Shown piece after piece: positions 16,456 to 24,861 of a stretch of DNA of 64,000 nucleotides. Where the stretch lies: contig NZ_JAWKWO010000005.1 of assembly GCF_041397485.1 (NCBI RefSeq), positions 124,001 to 188,000 on the forward strand, in the 5' to 3' direction. The notes below the pieces were generated by a model. The model saw nothing but the letters and a program-made list of their open reading frames with translations, had not been told where the DNA came from and did not search any database. This DNA comes from Zhengella sp020637775. Lineage in GTDB: Bacteria; Pseudomonadota; Alphaproteobacteria; Rhizobiales; Rhizobiaceae. The position numbers were made by a program, and so were the translations under genes. Each line of letters starts with the position of its first letter. Within the stretch, counting starts at the first letter, position 1.

Positions 16456-16935
16456 ATGACCATCAAACCTCCAACGGGGACCGCAGCCGACCTGGCACTG
16501 GAGGACTTCCTGCCCTACCGGCTGAACCGCCTCGCCGATCTTGTCAGCCGGTCCTTCTCGCGCATCTATCGCGAGCGCCATGGCATGACGCGGCCGGAAT
16601 GGCGGGTACTTGCCTCGCTCGGTCAATTCGGCCGGGCCACGGCCAGCGACATTGTGGCGCACTCCTCGCAGCACAAGACGAAGGTCAGCCGCGCCGTGGC
16701 GGCGCTGGAAAAACGGGGATGGCTGAAGCGCGAATCCGACGAGAACGACCGGCGCGTGGAGCATCTGGAACTGACCCGGGCCGGGCGCGCGATCCATGCG
16801 GAACTGGCGCCTTTCGCGCGCGAATACGAGAATGCGGTCATCGCGGAAATGGGATTGGAGGACTGGCAAGCCCTGGAGCGTGGCCTCACGCGGCTGGAAA
16901 TCTGCCTGCGCCTGCGCGGCGATGCTGCCGGCTGA
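16456..16935 (+). CDS. MarR-family transcriptional regulator
   Basis: A 159-residue winged-helix regulator: helical dimer segment FLPYRLNRLADLVSRSFSRI, DNA-binding region TASDIVAHSSQHKTKVSRAVAALEKRGWL with a typical wing (ESDENDRRVEHLELT). MarR proteins usually repress nearby genes and release DNA on binding phenolic acids or on thiol oxidation. No conserved cysteine stands out here. It is followed in the same direction, after 98 bp with its own promoter, by the SLAC1-globin operon, and faces the Lrp-like gene. The inverted repeats upstream suggest autoregulation. Confidence 0.9.
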   Translation: MTIKPPTGTAADLALEDFLPYRLNRLADLVSRSFSRIYRERHGMTRPEWRVLASLGQFGRATASDIVAHSSQHKTKVSRAVAALEKRGWLKRESDENDRRVEHLELTRAGRAIHAELAPFAREYENAVIAEMGLEDWQALERGLTRLEICLRLRGDAAG

Positions 16936-16972
16936 GCGGCCGGCGACACGGGGTTTCCGCTTTCCTGAATGC

Positions 16973-17001
16973 TTGCGAAACGGCATCAGACAGATTAATA
17001 T
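16973..17001 (+). promoter_or_regulatory. sigma-70-type promoter of the SLAC1-globin operon
   Basis: TTGCGA (16973-16978) and TAATAT (16996-17001) are separated by exactly 17 bp. This sets the transcript start near 17008, about 25 bp before the SLAC1 ATG. It indicates that the operon is not simply read through from the marR-like gene. Confidence 0.6.
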
Positions 17002-17013
17002 ATGTTCATATAT
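16998..17013. promoter_or_regulatory. ArsR-like operator palindrome before the SLAC1 gene
   Basis: ATATATG (16998-17004), TT, CATATAT (17007-17013) is a perfect 7 bp inverted repeat in an otherwise GC-rich region. It covers the -10 hexamer and start site, where a bound repressor would block transcription. GTTCATATAT (17004-17013) is the exact reverse complement of ATATATGAAC (7064-7073) in the BigR-like control region. Binding by that repressor is therefore likely, though the MarR-like protein encoded just upstream is an alternative. Confidence 0.6.
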
Positions 17014-17033
17014 ATTAGTTGTTGGAGAGCAAC

Positions 17034-18020
17034 ATGTCCGATCTCGCCACGGCGCCGGCTGCCGCCGCCACCCATTCCCGTCTCGAACACGTCCCGGTCG
17101 GCCTGTTTGCCATGGTCATGGGGCTTGCCGGACTGACCCTGGCCACCATGCGCCTGGAACATGTCAGCGGGTTTCACACGGTCGCGCCCGGCCTGCTGCT
17201 GGGCCTGACCGGGCTCGTTTTCGCGGCCATCGCCGCGCTCTATGGCACCAAGGCCATGAAATATCCCAAGGCGGTCCGCGCCGACTGGAACCATCCGGTG
17301 CGCATCGCCTTCTTTCCCGCAGCCAGCATCAGCCTGATCCTCATCGCCACCGCACTCACGCCGATGCATGATGGCTGGGGCGGGATCTTCTGGAGCGTCG
17401 GCACGGCGCTGCAACTGGTGCTGACGCTGGCGGTTGTCTCGGCCTGGATCGGACACCGGACCTTCGAGGCGGCGCATCTCAACCCGGCCTGGTTCATTCC
17501 CGCCGTCGGCAACATCCTCGTTCCGATTGCTGGCATGCGGCTCGGCCACACGGAAATCTCCTGGTTCTTCTTCTCCGTGGGCATCCTGTTCTGGGTGATC
17601 CTGGCGACGCTGGTGTTCAACCGGCTGATCTTCCATGCGCCCCTACCCGAGCGGCTGATGCCGACGCTGATGATCCTGATCGCCCCGCCTGCCGTCGGCT
17701 TCATTTCCTGGAACGCCCTGACCGGCGGGATCGATCCCTTCGCCCGCATCCTCTACTATAGCGGCGTCCTGTTCGCGCTCGTCTTCGCCACGCAGATCCG
17801 CACGGTCAGCCGGCTTCCCTTCATGATCACCTGGTGGGCCTATTCCTTCCCGCTTGCGGCACTGACCATCTCCACGCTTGCCTATGGCCATGCGGTGGGC
17901 GCGGAAGGCTTGCTTCTGGCCGGGCGCATCCTGTACGGGCTGCTTGTCGCGGTCATCGTCATGCTGCTCGTGCGGACGGGCATGGCCATGGCGCGCGGCG
18001 ACATCTGCAAGCCGGAGTGA
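17034..18020 (+). CDS. SLAC1/TDT-family anion channel or sulfite exporter-like protein
   Basis: A 328-residue membrane protein with about ten membrane segments, typical of the SLAC1/TehA/Mae1 (TDT) superfamily. Recognisable parts are PVGLFAMVMGLAGLTLA at residues 22-38, HLNPAWFIPAVGNILVP near residue 150 and FMITWWAYSFPLAALT near residue 262. Members pass anions; yeast Ssu1 of the same superfamily exports sulfite, and bacterial TehA is linked to tellurite resistance. The ATG at 17034 follows TTGGAGAG. It has its own promoter and an ArsR-like palindrome, and is followed after 4 bp by a truncated haemoglobin gene. A sulfite-export role is inferred from the shared operator and is untested. Confidence 0.88.
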   Translation: MSDLATAPAAAATHSRLEHVPVGLFAMVMGLAGLTLATMRLEHVSGFHTVAPGLLLGLTGLVFAAIAALYGTKAMKYPKAVRADWNHPVRIAFFPAASISLILIATALTPMHDGWGGIFWSVGTALQLVLTLAVVSAWIGHRTFEAAHLNPAWFIPAVGNILVPIAGMRLGHTEISWFFFSVGILFWVILATLVFNRLIFHAPLPERLMPTLMILIAPPAVGFISWNALTGGIDPFARILYYSGVLFALVFATQIRTVSRLPFMITWWAYSFPLAALTISTLAYGHAVGAEGLLLAGRILYGLLVAVIVMLLVRTGMAMARGDICKPE

Positions 18021-18024
18021 CATC

Positions 18025-18414
18025 GTGACAGACAAGATCAGCCTGTATGACGCCATCGGCGGAAAGCCTGCCGTCGAGCGTCTGACCGCGCGTTTCTATG
18101 CGCTGATGGACACGCTGGCCGAAGCGCGGGCAGCGCGTGCCATCCACCCGGAAGACCTCAGCGAGAGCGAGGAAAAGTTCACGGAATACCTGATGATGTG
18201 GCTCGGCGGACCGCAGACCTTCATCGAGAAGCGCGGCGCGCCCATGCTGCGCCGCCGCCACCTGCCCTTCGGAATCGGAACGGCGGAGATCGACGGCTGG
18301 CTCACCTGTTTTCGCCAGGCGCTGGACGAAACGGTGGAGCAGGCGGAATTGCGCGAGACAATCTGGCAAAATGTCGAACGGCTCGGCCATCACATGCGCA
18401 ACCGCGAGGGATAG
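18025..18414 (+). CDS. group II truncated haemoglobin-like protein
   Basis: A 129-residue globin of the 2-on-2 type. Tyr25 (RFYALMD, position B10), the proximal His79 in LRRRHLPFGIG (F8) and Trp92 (GWLTCF, G8) are the diagnostic residues of group II. The start is GTG at 18025, 4 bp after the SLAC1 stop, so the two are co-transcribed. Group II truncated globins bind oxygen, nitric oxide or sulfide and are often linked to nitrosative or oxidative stress. Coupling to an anion channel under an ArsR-like operator points to a stress-detoxification pair, but the ligand is not established. Confidence 0.88.
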   Translation: MTDKISLYDAIGGKPAVERLTARFYALMDTLAEARAARAIHPEDLSESEEKFTEYLMMWLGGPQTFIEKRGAPMLRRRHLPFGIGTAEIDGWLTCFRQALDETVEQAELRETIWQNVERLGHHMRNREG

Positions 18415-18465
18415 CTGCAATTCGGCCCCTCGCCTCGTCCCCCCGAATCCCTGTATGAAGCGCGG

Positions 18466-20304
18466 ATGATCATCCGCCAGTTGCCAGAGACCGTCATCAA
18501 CCAGATCGCCGCCGGCGAGGTCGTCGAACGCCCGGCCTCGGTGGTCAAGGAACTGGTGGAGAATGCCCTGGATGCCGGCGCCACCCGCATCGAGGTGGTC
18601 ACCGCCGGTGGCGGGGTCAATCTCGTGCGCGTCAGCGACGACGGCTGCGGCATGGCGGCCGGGGACCTGCCGCTGGCGGTGTCGCGCCATTGCACCTCCA
18701 AGCTCTCCGACGACATTTTCGACATCCGCTCGCTGGGATTTCGCGGCGAGGCCCTGCCCTCCATCGGTTCGGTGGCGCGGCTGACGATCCGCTCGCGGCC
18801 GCGCGAAGGCGGCGACGGCGCGGAAATCCTGGTCGAGGGCGGACGTGTGAGCGGGCCGCGCCCGGCGGCCGGAAATCCCGGTACGCTGGTCGAGGTGCGC
18901 GACCTGTTCTTCGCCACACCGGCGCGGCTGAAGTTCATGAAGAGCGCGCGGGCCGAAAGCACGGCGATCGGCGACGTGGTGAAACGCATTGCGGTCGCCT
19001 TTCCGGGCGTGCGCTTCTCGCTTTCGGGATCCGATCGCAGCATGCTGGAGCTTGCGGCCTGCGGAACCGGCCCCGAGGCCCGGATGCGGCGCATCGCGCA
19101 GGTCATGGGCGAGGAATTCGCGGCCAACGCGCTGGAAATCGACGCCGAACGCGAGGGTGTCCGGCTGACGGGATACACCTCCATCCCCTCCTATTCGCGG
19201 GGCAACGGGCTGGCGCAATATGTCTATGTGAATGGCCGTCCGGTGCGCGACAAGATGCTGGCCGGGGCCATTCGCGGCGCCTATGCCGACACGCTGCCGC
19301 GCGACCGGCATGCCGTGGCCGCCCTGTTCATCGACATCGACCCGGCACTGGTGGACGTGAACGTCCATCCGGCCAAGGCCGATGTGCGGTTCCGCGATCC
19401 GGGTCTGGTGCGCGGGCTGGTCGTCGGCGCCATCCGGCAGGTGCTGGCCGGCGCGGGCATCCGCCCGTCGACCGGAGCCGCCGAGGCGATGATGGCGGCT
19501 TTCCGCCCCGGCGGCACGGACGGCAGCGCACAGCCATTTCCCGGCCACGGCCCGTGGCAAGCCGGACGCCCCGCCGCGCCCTTCGATCCGTCGACGTCGC
19601 CGAGCCGGCCGCTCGATCGGGCCGGCGGCTTCGCAGAGCGCGCGCAGGCCGCCTTCGACACCGTTTCCGCTCCGTCGGCGGATGCCCGCGCAGCCATGGC
19701 GCAAGCCTCTCCCGAGCAGATGGCACGTCCGCTCGGCGCGGCCAGGGCGCAGATTCACGAGAATTACATCGTGGCACAAACCGGCGATTCGCTGGTCATC
19801 GTGGACCAGCACGCCGCCCATGAGCGCCTCGTCTACGAGGCGCTGAAACAGGCGATCCACGCGCGTCCGCTGCCGTCTCAAATGCTGCTGCTGCCGGAAA
19901 TCGTCGATCTGCCGGAAGAGGATGCAGACCGCCTTGCGGCCCATGCCCCCATGCTGGCCCGTTTCGGCCTGGGGCTGGAGCGTTTCGGGCCGGGCGCGGT
20001 GGCGGTTCGCGAGACGCCGGCGATCCTCGGTGAAACGGATGTGCCCGGCCTTGTCCGCGATCTGGCCGACGAGCTGGCCGACAATGAAACGGCGGACCTT
20101 CTGAAGGAGCGTATCGACCACATTGCCGCCACCATGGCCTGCCACGGCTCCGTACGCTCCGGCCGCCGCCTGAAAGCGGAAGAAATGGACGCCTTGCTGC
20201 GCCAGATGGAGGCAACGCCCGGATCGGGAACGTGCAATCACGGCCGGCCCACCTATATCGAATTGAAACTGACCGATATCGAGAAGCTGTTTGCGCGCCG
20301 CTGA
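18466..20304 (+). CDS. mutL: DNA mismatch repair protein MutL
   Basis: A 612-residue MutL. The N-terminal GHKL ATPase is complete: ELVENALDAGA near residue 36, DDGCGM near 60 and GFRGEALPSIG near 91. The C-terminal dimer domain has the endonuclease motif DQHAAHE at residue 447, ACHGSVR at about 558, and CNHGRP at 590. This variant therefore keeps the nicking activity found in organisms without MutH. The linker (about residues 340-420) is rich in Pro, Ala and Gly as usual. It acts with MutS in strand-directed repair. DUF2093 follows 65 bp downstream. Confidence 0.97.
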   Translation: MIIRQLPETVINQIAAGEVVERPASVVKELVENALDAGATRIEVVTAGGGVNLVRVSDDGCGMAAGDLPLAVSRHCTSKLSDDIFDIRSLGFRGEALPSIGSVARLTIRSRPREGGDGAEILVEGGRVSGPRPAAGNPGTLVEVRDLFFATPARLKFMKSARAESTAIGDVVKRIAVAFPGVRFSLSGSDRSMLELAACGTGPEARMRRIAQVMGEEFAANALEIDAEREGVRLTGYTSIPSYSRGNGLAQYVYVNGRPVRDKMLAGAIRGAYADTLPRDRHAVAALFIDIDPALVDVNVHPAKADVRFRDPGLVRGLVVGAIRQVLAGAGIRPSTGAAEAMMAAFRPGGTDGSAQPFPGHGPWQAGRPAAPFDPSTSPSRPLDRAGGFAERAQAAFDTVSAPSADARAAMAQASPEQMARPLGAARAQIHENYIVAQTGDSLVIVDQHAAHERLVYEALKQAIHARPLPSQMLLLPEIVDLPEEDADRLAAHAPMLARFGLGLERFGPGAVAVRETPAILGETDVPGLVRDLADELADNETADLLKERIDHIAATMACHGSVRSGRRLKAEEMDALLRQMEATPGSGTCNHGRPTYIELKLTDIEKLFARR

Positions 20305-20369
20305 ACCCAATTGCCTTGACGCGCGGGGGAAAATATGGCGTCAACGAAAGGCATGAAAGGCAGGCATCC

Positions 20370-20597
20370 ATGAACCGTTTCGAAGGACCCGGCGCCCGCG
20401 AAGCCCGCATCCGCTACCTGGATGGCGACTACCAGGTGCTGTCGCCCGGTGCGTTCGTGCGCTGCGCCGTTACCGGCGAGCCGATCGCGCTGGACGAACT
20501 GAAATACTGGTCGGTGGAGCGGCAGGAGGCCTATCGCGACGCCGCCGTATCACATCAGCGTGAACTCGACGCGCATCCGGAATGGCGCAAGCGCTGA
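20370..20597 (+). CDS. DUF2093 domain-containing protein
   Basis: A 75-residue protein of the alphaproteobacterial DUF2093 family: ARIRYLDGDYQVLSPGAFVRCAV and GEPIALDELKYWSVERQEAY are the conserved stretches. The function is unknown. It follows mutL and converges on lpxK after 15 bp, an arrangement common in Hyphomicrobiales. The ATG at 20370 is preceded by AAAGGCAGG. Confidence 0.9.
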   Translation: MNRFEGPGAREARIRYLDGDYQVLSPGAFVRCAVTGEPIALDELKYWSVERQEAYRDAAVSHQRELDAHPEWRKR

Positions 20598-20612
20598 GGC
20601 TTGCCCGCGTGT

Positions 20613-21647
20613 TCAGGCCTGCCCCCTGGCCCTGCGCGCCCGGAACGCCTCCATCGTTTCGCGGATGATCCGTTCGGCCGCTCCCGCGCTGTCAAAGACG
20701 GTCTCGACCTCCAGCACCTCGAGTTCTTCCATTACCGTCCTTGCCAATGGCGAACCGCCGGCCAGCCGTGCGGCATCCTTCGCGGTGGTGATGAGCCGCG
20801 CGCCATTGGACGCTTCCAGTGCCTGCAGGTCGGCAAGGTCGTCATCGGAATAGAGATGATGATCCGGGAAATTGCGCGTGGCGGCGAGGTAGCCGGCGCA
20901 GGCTTCCACGGTATCATAGAATTTTTCCGGTTCGCCGATCCCGGCAAAGGCCACGAAGCTTCGCCCGGCATAGCGCACCGGCTCGACCGGCTCGACATGG
21001 GCGTGGAAAACCGGGCGCGCGGCGCGCGCGGCAAGCCGCACGGCATGGGCGGCGGCATCGCCCTTTCCCATCACGAGCAGAGCGTCGGCGTGGCGCAATT
21101 GCGTGACCACGGGCGCGCGCACCGGACCTGCCGGGATAACGTGGCCGTTTCCAAGCCCGCGCCGGCTGTCGACCACGAGCAAGGCGAAATCGAAACGGAT
21201 ACGGCGGCTCTGGAAGCCGTCATCCATGATGGCGAAATCGCATCCCTGCGCCTTCAGCAAGGCCGCACCGGCCTTGCGGTCGGGCGTGACGGCAACGGGT
21301 GCATGGGCGGCCAGCAGCATGGGCTCGTCGCCGACATGGCGGGCACTGTCATGTGCGGGATCGACCAGGTGGGGGGAAGACGATGCTCCGCCATGGCCAC
21401 GGCTGAGGAAACCCGGTTTCAACCCTGCCGCCACGGCGGCCTTTGCCATGGCGATGGCCGCCGGTGTCTTGCCCGATCCGCCCACGGTGAAATTGCCGAT
21501 GCAAAGGACGGGAAGCGGCACGGCAGCGGGGCGGGCACGCTCCATCGCCCAGCCAGCCGCCCGGCCATAGAGCCAGGCAAGGGGCTGCAAGGCCAGCGCC
21601 TGCCATCCCGGCCTGCTCCACCAGAAGGGCGGCGCGTCCCCGATCAT
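20613..21647 (-). CDS. lpxK: tetraacyldisaccharide 4'-kinase
   Basis: A 344-residue inner-membrane-associated kinase that phosphorylates the lipid A disaccharide at the 4' position. The Walker A motif VGGSGKT is at about residues 55-61, followed by the DDGFQ segment (MDDGFQSR) that is characteristic of LpxK. An N-terminal hydrophobic helix (about 17-40) anchors it. The start overlaps the waaA stop by 4 bp, and it is the last gene of the pmbA-to-lpxK envelope operon. Confidence 0.96.
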   Translation of the reverse strand: MIGDAPPFWWSRPGWQALALQPLAWLYGRAAGWAMERARPAAVPLPVLCIGNFTVGGSGKTPAAIAMAKAAVAAGLKPGFLSRGHGGASSSPHLVDPAHDSARHVGDEPMLLAAHAPVAVTPDRKAGAALLKAQGCDFAIMDDGFQSRRIRFDFALLVVDSRRGLGNGHVIPAGPVRAPVVTQLRHADALLVMGKGDAAAHAVRLAARAARPVFHAHVEPVEPVRYAGRSFVAFAGIGEPEKFYDTVEACAGYLAATRNFPDHHLYSDDDLADLQALEASNGARLITTAKDAARLAGGSPLARTVMEELEVLEVETVFDSAGAAERIIRETMEAFRARRARGQA

Positions 21648-22969
21648 TCCCCGGCGTCCCGCCTGCCGCGATCGAGCCTTGCTTCCACGACAAGCGGATG
21701 GATGAAGGGCTCAAGGCCGCGCATGGTGTGGGCCAGCGCGCCGCGCATGGTTTCCACCGTGCGGCGGGCATTCTTCTTCATGGTGTTGCGCATCTCGTCA
21801 TTGCCAAGAAGATAGTTGACCGCGCCGGCCAGCATGTCCTTGTCCTTGACGAGCTTCGCACCCCCATTCTTGATGAGGCGCTGATAGCTCTCGCGGAAAT
21901 TCTGGACGTTCTTGCCCGACAGGATCGCTGTGTCGAGCATGGCGGGTTCCAGCGGGTTCTGCCCCCCCTCGCCGGTCAGCGACTTGCCCACGAAGACGAT
22001 GTCGGTCAGCCGCAGGTAGAGCCCCATCTCGCCGATCGTGTCGCCCAGGAGGATGTCGGTTTCGTTGCTGACGGCATCGCCACGGCTGCGCCGCGCGATC
22101 TTCAGGCCGGCTGCCTTCAACTGCGCCTCGATTTCATCGGCGCGGGCGGGATGGCGCGGCACGATGATGGTCAGCAGGCCGGCATGGCGGCGCGCCAGCA
22201 CCTGGTGGACATCGGCGCAGATCGCCTCCTCGCCATCATGGGTGGAAATGGCCGCCCACGTGCGGCGGCGGCCGATTTCGTCGGTGAGCCTTTCCAGCTC
22301 GCCCAGATCCACGGCCGGGGCCTCCGTATCGACCTTGAGATTGCCGGTGACGATGACCGGGCGGGCGCCAAGCTTGCGGTAGCGTTCGCCATCGACATCG
22401 GACTGCGCCATGACCAGCGCAAGGTTTTCCAGCAGCGCCTCTGCCAGCCAGGAGCGTTTACTCCAGGCCTTGAAGGAGCGGTCGGAAAGGCGGCCGTTGA
22501 CCAGGACCTGCGGCACCCGGCGGGCGCCCAGTTCCAGAATGGTCATCGGCCATATCTCGGATTCCGCGATGATCGCCAGGTCCGGTTTCCAGTGGCCGAG
22601 AAAGCGCGACACCGCCGGCTTCAGATCCAGCGGCACGTATTGATGGATGATGTTGCCGGAAAAGCGGTCGCCTGCGATACGCGCAGAGGTGACCGTTCCG
22701 GTTGTCAGGACGATATTGACGCCCAGGGCCGCGATCCGCTCGGCCAGTGGCGAAACGGCGCTCATCTCACCGACCGAGGCGGCATGTATCCACACAAGCG
22801 GGCCGTCCGGACGGGCCGTGCGGGTGATCCCGTAGCGCTCCCTGCGGCGGCGGGGATCCTCCTTGCCCTTGGCCGCGCGCCAGCCGATATAGCCGCCCAC
22901 CAGCGGATAGGCGGCCCAGCCGAGCCAGCGATACGACCAGAGGATCGAGCGGGCGAGACGGTCGCTCAT
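21644..22969 (-). CDS. waaA: 3-deoxy-D-manno-octulosonic acid transferase (KDO transferase)
   Basis: A 441-residue glycosyltransferase that adds KDO to lipid IVA at the inner membrane. It has an N-terminal membrane anchor (LGWAAYPLVGGYIGWR), the acceptor region PLVWIHAASVGE, and the GT-B donor region with SLTGEGGQNPLEPA near residue 320. The start overlaps the DUF374 stop (ATGA), and its own stop overlaps lpxK, so synthesis of lipid A and the inner core is tightly coupled. Confidence 0.96.
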   Translation of the reverse strand: MSDRLARSILWSYRWLGWAAYPLVGGYIGWRAAKGKEDPRRRRERYGITRTARPDGPLVWIHAASVGEMSAVSPLAERIAALGVNIVLTTGTVTSARIAGDRFSGNIIHQYVPLDLKPAVSRFLGHWKPDLAIIAESEIWPMTILELGARRVPQVLVNGRLSDRSFKAWSKRSWLAEALLENLALVMAQSDVDGERYRKLGARPVIVTGNLKVDTEAPAVDLGELERLTDEIGRRRTWAAISTHDGEEAICADVHQVLARRHAGLLTIIVPRHPARADEIEAQLKAAGLKIARRSRGDAVSNETDILLGDTIGEMGLYLRLTDIVFVGKSLTGEGGQNPLEPAMLDTAILSGKNVQNFRESYQRLIKNGGAKLVKDKDMLAGAVNYLLGNDEMRNTMKKNARRTVETMRGALAHTMRGLEPFIHPLVVEARLDRGRRDAGE

Positions 22970-23736
22970 GCCCGCGCTTCCAGAAGCGCTTCAGCGCGCG
23001 CATGAATGCGGTTCAACTCGCCGGTCAGTTGCTGGCGGGCGGCCTCCATCTCGTCCTGGGTGGCATCGGCGGCCACGAATACCGGTTCGCCCGTCACCGC
23101 GGCGGCGCGGCCGAAGGGGAGGTTTATCACCGACTTGTCCCACGCCTTTTCCAGCACCTTGCGGCGGCTGGTCTGGTAGGCCACAGGCAGGATCGGACGG
23201 CCGGAAATGCGCGCCAGCGTGATGACGCCCATGCCGGCCTCGCGGGCCGGGCCCTTTATGACATTGGCGACCATGCCCACCCATTGGCCGGCATCGAGCA
23301 GACGCTTCATCCGGATCAGGGCACCGGCGCCGCCCTTGCCGGCGGACCGGGCACCGGGACGTCCGCCCGAGCCGCGCACTGTGGCGATGCCGCCGAATTT
23401 AAGCACCATGGCATTCAACTCCGCATCGGCGGACCGGGAGACCATGATGGTCAGTGGAACCCGGTGACGGTTCAGGCAAGCGAACATGAAATGACGGCCA
23501 TGCCAGGTGGTGGCGATCATGTTCTGCCCGTCAAGACCGAGTTGCGAAAGGTCGTCAGACCCCGCCACCAGACGATTGGTCCGGTAGACCAGCGCGATCC
23601 AGCCATAGATGAGACGGGCCAGGATGCGCTTGACGGTGGGGGAGCGCGCAAGGGGCCCGCGAATGGCGACCCACAGGCGCTTGCCGGCCGGTGTCTTCAC
23701 CGCCCGTCCGCCAGAGCTGTCCAGCACTGCCGTCAC
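22966..23736 (-). CDS. DUF374 lysophospholipid acyltransferase-like protein
   Basis: A 256-residue membrane protein of the DUF374 family. An N-terminal helix (about residues 27-45) is followed by TTWHGRHFMFACLNR, where the His is the counterpart of the acyltransferase HxxxxD motif, and MVSRSADAELN. The family is placed next to waaA in alphaproteobacteria and is thought to act in outer-membrane lipid assembly; the substrate is unknown. I chose GTG 23736, 5 bp after the DUF4170 stop; GTG 23727 is possible. Confidence 0.88.
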   Translation of the reverse strand: MTAVLDSSGGRAVKTPAGKRLWVAIRGPLARSPTVKRILARLIYGWIALVYRTNRLVAGSDDLSQLGLDGQNMIATTWHGRHFMFACLNRHRVPLTIMVSRSADAELNAMVLKFGGIATVRGSGGRPGARSAGKGGAGALIRMKRLLDAGQWVGMVANVIKGPAREAGMGVITLARISGRPILPVAYQTSRRKVLEKAWDKSVINLPFGRAAAVTGEPVFVAADATQDEMEAARQQLTGELNRIHARAEALLEARA

Positions 23737-23741
23737 GCCGC

Positions 23742-23981
23742 TCAGACCTTTTCGTCCGGCTCCAGGAGGCGATGCAGGTGAACGACGTAATACCGCATCA
23801 GGGCATTGTCGACGGTCTCCTGCGCCTTGGCGCGCCAGGCCGCGCGGGCCGACTGGAAATCGGGGAAGACGCCGACGATGTCGAGTGCGTCGAGATCGCG
23901 GAACTCGGAACTGTTCAGGGCTTTCAGCTCGCCGCCGAAGACAAGGTGGAGAAGCTGTTTCTTTTCCGGTGCATCGGTCAT
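23742..23981 (-). CDS. DUF4170 domain-containing protein
   Basis: A 79-residue protein with the DUF4170 pattern: LHLVFGGEL at the N-terminus, DLDIVG-like DALDIVGVFPDFQSARAAWRAKAQETVDNA, and MRYYVVHLHRLLEP at the end. Its function is unknown. It is regularly found between inositol-phosphatase-like and DUF374/waaA genes in Hyphomicrobiales, as here. An in-frame ATG at 23996 would add five residues. Confidence 0.88.
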   Translation of the reverse strand: MTDAPEKKQLLHLVFGGELKALNSSEFRDLDALDIVGVFPDFQSARAAWRAKAQETVDNALMRYYVVHLHRLLEPDEKV

Positions 23982-24060
23982 GGGAACACTTTCCATAAAG
24001 GCATGATTGACGTCGCATAGAGCATAAACGCGGTTCAAATGAAACCACGCCGCGGCGTTT

Positions 24061-24861
24061 TCAAGACATGGAACGCAGGGCTTCCAGCATTTGCGGAACC
24101 ATGGCCGGGGAACCGGCGGCCATGCGGCCGCGGCGCGGATCACGGGTCGCCAGCAGCGGGGCCGTGCCATCCTCGCCGAACAGCGCGCCGCCGGCTTCGC
24201 GCAGCATCAATCCGGCCGCGGCGATGTCCCAGTCGTGGCTGTCGGGCCGGATGAAGGTGCCATCCAGCCGCCCGTCCGCCACCATGGCGAGACGATAGGC
24301 CAGCGAAGGCACGTGGGAGACCTTTTGCATGCGACGGCGCGTTTCCTCCGGCAGGGACCTTGTCATCCAGGCCGGGCCGCCGACCACCGGCTGGTCCCGC
24401 CGGCCGTTGACGGCAAGCGCCATGCCGTTCCTGCGGGCGCCGCCGCCCAGAGTGGCCTCGAAAACCTCTCCGAGGGCAGGACAATCCAGCACGCCGGCCA
24501 GCGCATGACCGTTTTCGACAATGGCGACGGAAACGCACCAGACGTCACGCCCCTCGACGAAAGCCCGTGTTCCGTCGATGGGATCGACGACAAAGGTACG
24601 CCGGGCGCCGAGGCGCGCCAGGTCGTCGGCGGTTTCCTCGGAAAGCCAGCCGTGCCCGGGGCGCGCCGCCATCAGCGAATCGCGGAGAAACCGGTCGACG
24701 GCGATATCGGCCTCGCTGACAGGCGAATCGCCAGCCTTCATCCACACGTCGGGATCGCGGCGGAAATAGCGCAGCGCGATGCGGCCGGCCTCGCTCGCGG
24801 CATCGCGCAGCAAAGCCAGGTCGGCATCAAGGCCGGTCAGGGGTGTTTCAGTCGCCGGCAA
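24061..24861 (-). CDS. inositol monophosphatase family protein (CysQ/HisN-like)
   Basis: A 266-residue metal-dependent phosphatase of the FIG superfamily. The metal sites are visible as SEETADD (about residues 84-90), DPIDGTRAF at 93-101 and the late HDWDIAAAGLML. Family members hydrolyse inositol phosphates, 3'-phosphoadenosine 5'-phosphate (CysQ) or histidinol phosphate (HisN), and the motifs alone do not decide. The neighbourhood (pmbA upstream with a 14 bp overlap, envelope genes downstream) is the usual place for the CysQ-annotated member in this order. Confidence 0.88.
   Translation of the reverse strand: MPATETPLTGLDADLALLRDAASEAGRIALRYFRRDPDVWMKAGDSPVSEADIAVDRFLRDSLMAARPGHGWLSEETADDLARLGARRTFVVDPIDGTRAFVEGRDVWCVSVAIVENGHALAGVLDCPALGEVFEATLGGGARRNGMALAVNGRRDQPVVGGPAWMTRSLPEETRRRMQKVSHVPSLAYRLAMVADGRLDGTFIRPDSHDWDIAAAGLMLREAGGALFGEDGTAPLLATRDPRRGRMAAGSPAMVPQMLEALRSMS

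Noticed and set aside
17959..20310. 783-codon open frame antisense to mutL and the globin gene
   Set aside because: It spans two well-supported plus-strand genes and their gap, has no domain or ribosome site, and mirrors the codon bias of mutL.
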